A stretch of 19,234 nt of DNA. Origin: DATCDR01 sp036510575. GTDB lineage: Bacteria > Actinomycetota > Acidimicrobiia > Acidimicrobiales > Bog-793. The stretch spans positions 1 through 19,234 of the forward strand of contig DATCDR010000032.1 in NCBI GenBank assembly GCA_036510575.1. Reading direction: 5' to 3'. This document shows, in pieces, positions 14,566-19,234 of the stretch (position 1 is the first letter of the stretch; every line of letters begins with the position of its first letter). The position numbers and the translations under genes are program-made. The notes under the pieces were generated by a model, which was not told where the DNA came from, searched no databases, and worked only from the letters and a program-made list of their open reading frames with translations.

Positions 14566-15993
14566 TCAGTATCCGGAAGCCTTGAGCTTCTTCAGGTTCC
14601 AGAGCATCGCCGGGACCACGAGCACGAAAAGAACGACGGCGATCGCGCTCGCGAGACCAGTATGGATGCCGCTCGTGAACCCGTCGTTGTAGATCGACAG
14701 CGCAAGTGTGTTGGCCTGCTGCTGCGACGAGCCGGGCGCCATGTTGATGACGATGTCGAAGATCTTCAACACGTTGATCACCATCGTCACGAACACAACG
14801 GTGAGTACCGGGGCCAGCAGCGGCATGGTGACGCGCCGGAAGGTCTGCAGCTCCGTCGCACCGTCGATGCGCGTCGCCTCGAGCACCGCACGGTCAATCG
14901 ATGCCAGTCCAGCGGCAAGGATGACCATCGCGAATCCTGCCCAGATCCACAGGTAGGCGATGATCATCGACATGTCGATGAGGGGAACACTGAATAACGC
15001 TTGCGCCGTCTGGCCGGCTCCTCCGGTCGGCGTGAGCGACTGCGAACCCAACCAGTTGACGCCAGCGAACCCGGAGCCGAAATTCGAGGCGGCCACCTCG
15101 ACGTGGTAAGTCCCAGGCTGGACCCCGGTAAACTGGAACGTGCCGTGTGCGTCAGTCGAGGTGCTCGCCAGCTGGGCACCCGCACTTGAGACGAGGGCGA
15201 GGCGCATGTCTGGCAGCCCGTCCTCACCTGCCTGGGGAGTGGTCAAATTGGAGGAGGTCGGCGAGAAATCGCGCCAGACCACGCCAGAGACCACGCCGCT
15301 CGCTGCGTTTGGTAGATGCGCCTGCTCTGCACCGAGCGTCTGGAGGGTCGTTGGCACGATGCCGACCATGCCGAGACGGACGACCCCGCCTGGGTGAACC
15401 GTCGAGCTGCTTAAGAGGGTGTTGGACGCCCCGGGGTGCAGTCCGTAGGAGGCGAGCCCGGCGACGGTCTGTCCAGCCGAGGAGCTGATCGGGTACAGCC
15501 CGGGCGGGTTGAACCAGTCCGAGACGGTCTCGAGGAAGGCGTTCACGGCGCCGATCTGAGGCTGGCTGTTGGTGAAGATCTCGGCCCACACGAGGGCGGA
15601 CGCGGTGGTCGAGAACACGATAGGCATGACGATGATCGTCTTAAACACCGTCGCCCAACCGATGCGCTCGGTGAGCACGGCGAAGACGAGCCCGAAGAAG
15701 GTCACGAAAAACGGAAAGATCACCACCCAGATGATGTTGTTGCGGAATGCTACGAGCAGGTCGTCGCTCGTAAAGAGCGTCTTGAAATTGGACAGACCGA
15801 CGAAGTGGCTAGCGGTCTCGTCGAACAGGCTGTAGCGGATCGTGGCAAAGACGGGGTAGATGACGATCGCCAGTAGCCAGATGGTGGCCGGGACGAGAAA
15901 GAGCAACGAGCTCGTGTGACGCCACCACGGCCGGTGCCTCGGTGCGGGGACGACGTCGGCGAGTTGGTCAGATGGCGCTTCGAGAATCGCCAT
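14566..15993 (-). CDS. Sugar ABC transporter permease, MalF-like, with a large extracytoplasmic insertion, 475 aa
   Basis: Inner-membrane subunit of the importer. Residue numbers count from the GTG at 15996, one codon upstream of the chosen ATG at 15993. Seen: helices at about 30-55, 83-110, 116-141, 343-364, 392-415 and 447-466, and the EAA loop EATRIDGATELQTFRRVTMP (373-392). Most six-helix MalF-like permeases have about 290-320 residues. Here about 170 extra residues (160-332) sit between helices 3 and 4. Within them, SGVVWRDFSPTSS (237-249), GEDGLPDMRLALVSSAGAQL (257-276), TDAHGTFQFTGVQPGTYHVE (281-300) and ASNFGSGFAGVNWLGS (303-318) match the Cna-B/SdrD-like beta-sandwich pattern of surface proteins. 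E. coli MalF also has its large P2 domain between its third and fourth helices. The gene is the second of the operon, with the MalG-like gene following 8 bp later. Confidence 0.93.
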   Translation of the reverse strand: MAILEAPSDQLADVVPAPRHRPWWRHTSSLLFLVPATIWLLAIVIYPVFATIRYSLFDETASHFVGLSNFKTLFTSDDLLVAFRNNIIWVVIFPFFVTFFGLVFAVLTERIGWATVFKTIIVMPIVFSTTASALVWAEIFTNSQPQIGAVNAFLETVSDWFNPPGLYPISSSAGQTVAGLASYGLHPGASNTLLSSSTVHPGGVVRLGMVGIVPTTLQTLGAEQAHLPNAASGVVSGVVWRDFSPTSSNLTTPQAGEDGLPDMRLALVSSAGAQLASTSTDAHGTFQFTGVQPGTYHVEVAASNFGSGFAGVNWLGSQSLTPTGGAGQTAQALFSVPLIDMSMIIAYLWIWAGFAMVILAAGLASIDRAVLEATRIDGATELQTFRRVTMPLLAPVLTVVFVTMVINVLKIFDIVINMAPGSSQQQANTLALSIYNDGFTSGIHTGLASAIAVVLFVLVVPAMLWNLKKLKASGY

Positions 15994-16049
15994 CACATAT
16001 CGTCCCCGCGCCGACTCGGGCCTCCGCTGGGGGATTTAGGCGAGCCCGA

Positions 16050-16072
16050 CCACGCGCGATGAGTTCGCGTGG
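16050..16072 (-). promoter_or_regulatory. Stem-loop 2 between binding-protein and permease genes
   Basis: CCACGCG (16050-16056) and CGCGTGG (16066-16072) form a perfect 7-bp GC-rich stem with a 9-base loop in the intercistronic RNA. No U-run follows in the direction of transcription, so partial termination or mRNA stabilisation is likelier than full intrinsic termination. Confidence 0.55.
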
Positions 16073-16077
16073 CCGAG

Positions 16078-16102
16078 CTCGAATGCTGCCGATTCATTCG
16101 AG
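16078..16102 (-). promoter_or_regulatory. Stem-loop 1 between binding-protein and permease genes
   Basis: CTCGAATG (16078-16085) and CATTCGAG (16095-16102) form a perfect 8-bp stem with a 9-base loop, 30 bases after the stop codon of the binding-protein gene. With stem-loop 2 it makes a tandem hairpin pair, a common arrangement for keeping binding-protein mRNA more abundant than permease mRNA. Confidence 0.6.
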
Positions 16103-16131
16103 TGACGCTTTTCGGTGCTCGAGTTGCTGCC

Positions 16132-17556
16132 CTACTTACCCCAGGCCTTGGCCGCCAGCGTTTGCATCTTTGGCTCGAGGGTCTTGGTCTCGCTCGACGT
16201 CGGCGTCTTTACGAAGTCGAGCATGTCGGTCCAAAGGTTCTTCTCCCAGGCGCCCTTGGCGGTGCTTTGCAGGTCGTCGAGGCTAAACACGAAGCTCGTG
16301 GCTTTGACCAGCTCAGAGGCATCCGCCCGGGTCACCGGGTCGGGGTAGGAGCTGAGCGCGACCGTCTTATTCGGGCTGGTGAAGCCGCCGAGGTGCGCCC
16401 AGATCTCGCCCGGTTGGGCCGAGGCGATGTACTTGATGAATGCCTTGGCCTGCGGGGTCGAGGTGAGGACCATGCCGACGTCGCCGGCGCCTTGCAGCGC
16501 GGTCGAGTTCGTCTTGTCGGCGGCCGGCGCTGGGAATGGGAAGAAGTCGTAGCACGGCGTCTGCGCCGGGTTTGCGGTACAGGTGGCGCCCCCCTTGCCT
16601 TTGGTCCCTGCGGTGTACGTCGACGAGTTGGTGACGATCTGGGAAACGACGAAATCGGCCTCGATCACCATCGCTGCGGTCGGCATCGTGCCCTTCGCCG
16701 GGAACACGGAGTTGACGCAGTTCGGATACGTGCCGTTGGCAAGGGCGCCAGAGGTCCCACCGAGCAGGTACGTCGGTTTGCCGACAAGGCCGCTCAGCTG
16801 ATCGAAGGTGTTGGTGACCGTCGCGCTCGTCCACGGGATCGTGTCATTGGCAAGCTCGTTGTAATTCTTCGCGCCGTTGATCTTGAGGTACAGGTTCTGC
16901 CACAGGTCGGCAACCGGCCAGCCAACGTCGGTGCAGAGCGAGAACGGCGTGACGCCCGCTGCCTTTAGCGTTCCGGCATCGGTCAACAGCTGCTGCCAGG
17001 TGGTCGGCGTCGACTTGATGCCGGCTTCGGCGAACAATGCCGGGTTGTACCAGATTGTGTTCTTGTTGGCGCCCTTGTACCAAAGCCCGTACAGCTTGCC
17101 GTTGTCGGAACCGAGTGTGTTCCAAGCCGCCCCGAGGTTGTTGGCAAGACTGCCGAGGATTGGCGTCAACGGCTGGAGCTTGTGCTCGGACGCGAGGGCA
17201 TCGAGCGTGCCGGGGTCAGGGACGAAGGCGACGTCGGGCGGCTTACCGCCGGCGACCGCGGTGTCGAGCGCGGTGTCCATCGTGCCGCTGCCCTTGCCCT
17301 GGTAGTTCACGGTGACTCCGGTGCTTTGCTCGAACGGGGCGATCGCTGCTTTGAAGTCGGTCTCTTCCGCGGCGGTCCACTCCGCCCACACCGAGACTGA
17401 CCCACCGATCTTGGCGTGGCCCGTCGTCGCGGCTGAGGCCCCGGCGAGGCTGCCGATGCTCAGGCTGGCCGCGGCCATCGATACTGCCGCGGCGCCCACC
17501 ACCCACCGACGCCTCGAGCGCCCGTACCCACCCGCACTGATCTGTTCGTTCCGCAT
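16132..17556 (-). CDS. Sugar ABC transporter substrate-binding protein, 474 aa
   Basis: Extracytoplasmic receptor of the importer (family 1 solute-binding protein, MalE-like). Seen: a basic N-terminus GRSRRRWVVGAA, a hydrophobic stretch and a probable cleavage near SLAGASA-A (about residue 43); then SVSVWAEWTAAEETDF, IAPFEQSTGVTVNYQGKGSG, KPPDVAFVPDPGTLDALA, KLYGLWYKGANKNTIWYNPA and TTWQQLLTDAGTLKAAG, all in the order usual for the family. Four Cys (SLCTDVG, YPNCVN, GATCTANPAQTPC) may form two disulfides. There is no LxxC lipobox, unusual for a monoderm, and the S-R-R-R-W-V-V stretch could also serve as a twin-arginine signal. ATG 17556 is chosen; the GTG at 17559 is just upstream, and AAGGGGACAGG precedes both. 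It is the first gene of the operon, followed after about 140 bp by two hairpins and the permease genes. The sugar is unknown. Confidence 0.93.
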   Translation of the reverse strand: MRNEQISAGGYGRSRRRWVVGAAAVSMAAASLSIGSLAGASAATTGHAKIGGSVSVWAEWTAAEETDFKAAIAPFEQSTGVTVNYQGKGSGTMDTALDTAVAGGKPPDVAFVPDPGTLDALASEHKLQPLTPILGSLANNLGAAWNTLGSDNGKLYGLWYKGANKNTIWYNPALFAEAGIKSTPTTWQQLLTDAGTLKAAGVTPFSLCTDVGWPVADLWQNLYLKINGAKNYNELANDTIPWTSATVTNTFDQLSGLVGKPTYLLGGTSGALANGTYPNCVNSVFPAKGTMPTAAMVIEADFVVSQIVTNSSTYTAGTKGKGGATCTANPAQTPCYDFFPFPAPAADKTNSTALQGAGDVGMVLTSTPQAKAFIKYIASAQPGEIWAHLGGFTSPNKTVALSSYPDPVTRADASELVKATSFVFSLDDLQSTAKGAWEKNLWTDMLDFVKTPTSSETKTLEPKMQTLAAKAWGK

Positions 17557-17693
17557 CACACCTGTCCCCTTGGTCTCGACGTCCGCACTGCCGACATCTC
17601 AGCTACCGCGTTCCGGCCGGGAGGCGCGCGGCCGGCAGCAGCCCGGCGCGAAAGGCCAGATCACCGCGGGCGGGCCCGAAGAGGCTCACCCGA

Positions 17694-17705
17694 GTTGGTA
17701 CCAAC
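17694..17705. promoter_or_regulatory. Palindrome GTTGGTACCAAC, candidate operator
   Basis: Perfect 12-bp inverted repeat without spacer, about 140 bp upstream of the binding-protein start. Sugar importer operons are often repressed by LacI- or ROK-type regulators that bind such palindromes, but no regulator gene is present in the window. Confidence 0.4.
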
Positions 17706-17813
17706 CCCTTTCCCCCGCCCAGCCGGCACAAACCGCAACGAACACGGTGGCTCAGGAGCACCCGGTCGTGGCTGACTCGAACGGGACTTGACTGCCGTAG
17801 CGAGCCGAACGCC

Positions 17814-17843
17814 ACAATAGTGAGGATCGGCGCAATCTGACAA
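17814..17843 (-). promoter_or_regulatory. Candidate promoter of the sugar operon
   Basis: On the minus strand, TTGTCA (-35, 17838-17843) and TATTGT (-10, 17814-17819) are separated by 18 bp. The orientation is right for the binding-protein gene; the distance to its start is long (about 255 bp). Confidence 0.4.
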
Positions 17844-17883
17844 GGGTGTTATTGCACGTCTAATGGCGGTTGGCCTGCCGTAG

Positions 17884-17951
17884 TTGTGTTCGCGAAGCAC
17901 CCCACGGAAACAGGACGAAACCGCACGCGTCTCACTATTCATTACGAGGGG
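17884..17951. repeat. Operon-flanking repeat, copy B
   Basis: Counterpart of copy A at 12342-12415, in the same orientation: begins TTGTGTTCGCGAAGCACCCC and ends TTCATTACGAGGGG. It shares the TTCGCGAA palindrome (17889-17896). It lies just upstream of the candidate sugar-operon promoter, so A and B bracket the operon. Confidence 0.6.
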
Positions 17952-18249
17952 AGCCGCGATCTAGCTCCTAGAGATGAATATCCGCTCGCGGACGATTGGG
18001 CTGTCGCTTCGCGTGTCAAGCTGACGCATGAGGCGATCGGCGTAGAGGTCCGTCGTGGCACGTTCGAGGTCGTGGTCGACGGTGACCGGGTCGGGTCCGT
18101 CGAGATGAACGACACGATCGACAAAGCAGGGAACCACAGAACTGCCTGTTTTCGCAGGTAGACGGCCCTACCTCCTGTTTGGATCTATCCGGGACTATCC
18201 CAACAGCGAAGCCCGAAAATCCCATATACTGAGCACGGAACCACCCTGA
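17886..18249 (+). pseudogene. Probable remnant of a small gene
   Basis: The frame from 17886 contains GVEVRRGTFEVVVDGDRVGS and VEMNDTID (to about 18120), resembling the start of small actinobacterial proteins with the pattern 'F-x-V-x-V-D-G-x-x-V-G-S-(I/V)-x-x-x-(D/E)-T-(I/V)-E-L-P-V-x-x-G-x-H'. It then stops at 18161. In another frame the expected continuation can be read: TELPVFAGRRPYLLFGSIRD from about 18136, on to a stop at 18247-18249. A short insertion plus a frame change around 18118-18138 would explain this. The region before about 18010 looks unrelated to the family and overlaps repeat copy B, so the true start is unclear. The family pattern is from memory, so confidence is low. Confidence 0.35.
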
Positions 18250-18400
18250 GCTGGACTCGTTACCGCTGGAGTGGAACGCAGCCACCGTCCATGTCGCGCC
18301 GTCGTCGATGCGCCAAGCCATTCCGCGCAGCCGGCAGCGCGCTCAGCGGCCTGCTTCCAACCGTGGATCTGGAAAGCAGATACCAACCGGCTCAACTCAT

Positions 18401-18774
18401 TCACGCAAGCTCATCAGTGAGTACTAACTTCCCGTCGTAGGTAGTCAGCATGTTCTGGTAGCAGCCTGCGACCGCCGAGGCCATGGCCGCAAAGACCCTC
18501 ACCACGTTTGGCTTCAGAGAACGAACGCGTAGGCGGCGTCCTTTCTCGTGAAGTCGCTGTCGACACGAGATGAGCACAGCTAGCCCTGAGCTGTCCATGA
18601 AATCCAGGTTCGACAAATCGAGGACGATCTCCGGCGGTCCTCCTGCGATCAGCTCTTCGAGGACGTGCTGGAGATCGGGCGCCGAATCCATGTCGAGTTC
18701 GCCCAGCAACACCACGACCGCTTGCCGTCGAGGTGAGCGATCGTCGCTGAGAACGACGGAATCTCTGGGTTCAT
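18401..18774 (-). pseudogene. SpoIIAA-like anti-sigma-factor antagonist (STAS domain), apparent frameshift
   Basis: Role in the family: the unphosphorylated STAS protein captures an anti-sigma kinase and frees its sigma factor. Seen: VVVLLGELDMDSAPDLQHVL, then EIVLDLSNLDFMDSSGLAVL with the phosphorylatable Ser of the DSSG motif, then a last helix VVRVFAAMAS. This frame has no suitable start: it stays open upstream as LSDDRSPRRQ without similarity. A different frame begins at ATG 18774 and reads MNPEIPSFSATIAHLDGKR, a normal STAS N-terminus, meeting the main frame near 18717-18722. One missing base there, for example a lost G at CGG-TC, would restore a protein of about 124 residues. Either the gene is dead, the shift is a sequencing error, or a short product starts at GTG 18715. 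Its divergent neighbour, an anti-sigma kinase, is the natural partner. Confidence 0.75.
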
Positions 18775-18958
18775 CGCGTCGTCATGGGGTAGGCCCTATG
18801 CAGCGCGAACATGCTCCTCCTACAAACAGTCGCTCAAACATGGTGGCCCTTGATCTTGAAGGCGCGAGTCATTTTGGATCAGCCACCGAGCGGTTGCAAG
18901 ACAGGTGGCCAGTTCGCAGCCACGTTTTTGGCTGCTCCCGTCGAAAAGAGGCGAATGC
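18775..18958. other. Divergent intergenic region between STAS and kinase genes
   Basis: 184 bp between the two divergent starts; it should contain both promoters. No strong -35/-10 pair, dyad or repeat stands out. Confidence 0.35.
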
Positions 18959-19234
18959 ATGGACACAAGCAGGTCTTTTCAGGCCGAGAGTCCTGGTCAT
19001 GCCCGTCGGGCGGTGCGATCTGCTCTGCAAGATGTCCCGTCCGACGTCGCCTGAGATCGCAGCCTTCTTACCCGCGGAGCTTGTCACGAACGCCCTCATG
19101 GCCGTCTATGTTGAAAAATGTCGCGTACGCGTCAAAGTCCACGATTCCGATCGGACATTGGACCTGCTGCCGCTCAAGCCGGAGCAGTCCAGCCCACATG
19201 GTCGCGGTCTGGCAATCGTCGATTCTCTCGCCTC
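18959..19234 (+). pseudogene. RsbW/SpoIIAB-like anti-sigma-factor kinase (HATPase), apparent frameshift, truncated by window end
   Basis: Role in the family: a GHKL ATPase that binds a sigma factor and phosphorylates its STAS antagonist. Seen: from ATG 18959 (AAGAGG upstream) the frame gives AESPGHARRAVRSALQDVPS then DVA and a TGA at 19052. Reading on one base later gives EIAAFLPAELVTNAL (N-box with Glu and Asn), VKVHDSD (G1 box) and SPHGRGLAIVDSLA (G2 box) up to the edge. Removing the T at 19052 joins the two parts as DVAEIAAF, exactly the family's pattern. Between the N-box and G1 box the protein seems about eight residues shorter than usual, a further hint of decay. The 3' end lies outside the window, so full status cannot be judged. 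The gene is divergent from the STAS gene. Confidence 0.75.

Larger units (their letters stand above)
17557..17885. other. Upstream region of the sugar operon
   Basis: About 330 bp without a supported gene. It carries a candidate minus-strand promoter (17814-17843), a perfect 12-bp palindrome (17694-17705) and long GC-rich stretches between the palindrome and the binding-protein start. If that promoter is used, the leader is about 250 bases long. The minus-strand frame 17661-17942 has no recognisable product. Confidence 0.5.

Noticed and set aside
16069..16968. 299-residue open frame on the plus strand
   Set aside because: Antisense to the clearly supported binding-protein gene, with low-complexity Arg/Gly-rich content and no motif.
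17661..17942. 93-residue minus-strand frame upstream of the sugar operon, sharing its N-terminal bases with repeat copy B
   Set aside because: Considered as a repeated small gene because copy A also opens with an ATG in the corresponding place, but copy A is stopped after 14 codons and the protein sequences do not align convincingly.

Overview
This 19.2 kb window is chromosomal DNA from a GC-rich bacterium, most likely an actinobacterium. That placement is inferred from gene content: a deazaflavin (F420)-type nitroreductase-family protein, a large FtsX permease, SpoIIAA/RsbW-like regulators, an IS1380-family transposase and GTG/ATG starts with GGAGG sites. No rRNA, tRNA or CRISPR array was seen.

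Layout. 1-1200: the 3' part of an IS1380-family transposase running off the left edge, then a non-coding tail with a 25-bp tandem duplication. 1.2-5.3 kb: a loose set of small enzymes: an intact alpha/beta hydrolase (-), a decayed second alpha/beta hydrolase (+) with at least three frame changes, an antibiotic-biosynthesis-monooxygenase-fold protein (+), a small secreted protein of unknown function (-), a small conserved protein (+), and a close relative of arylmalonate decarboxylase (-). 5.6-7.7 kb: a membrane-anchored, propeller-like protein of unknown function and a GNAT acetyltransferase. 7.8-8.9 kb: a two-gene operon (deazaflavin-dependent nitroreductase-like protein plus TetR regulator, ATGA overlap). 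Its promoter carries two TTAGC-type palindromes, one filling the -35/-10 spacer, so autoregulation is strongly suggested. 9.0-11.5 kb: an 828-residue FtsX-type permease without an ATPase gene beside it. 11.6-12.1 kb: a HIT-family protein (-).

12.4-17.6 kb: a complete minus-strand sugar ABC importer operon, in transcription order binding protein, MalF-like permease, MalG-like permease, MalK-like ATPase. The MalF-like subunit carries a large Cna-B/SdrD-like beta-sandwich insertion at the position of the E. coli MalF P2 loop. The binding protein has a signal peptide but no lipobox. Two perfect stem-loops separate the binding-protein gene from the permease genes. A degenerate ~70-bp repeat with a TTCGCGAA core lies at each end of the operon in the same orientation.

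17.9-19.2 kb: a decaying region. It holds a broken small gene, a SpoIIAA-like anti-sigma-factor antagonist (-) and, divergently, an RsbW-like anti-sigma kinase (+, off the right edge). Each of the last two appears disrupted by a single-base frameshift.

The items most worth checking are the P2-type insertion in the sugar permease, the double operator of the TetR operon, the operon-flanking repeats and the paired frameshifts at the right end.
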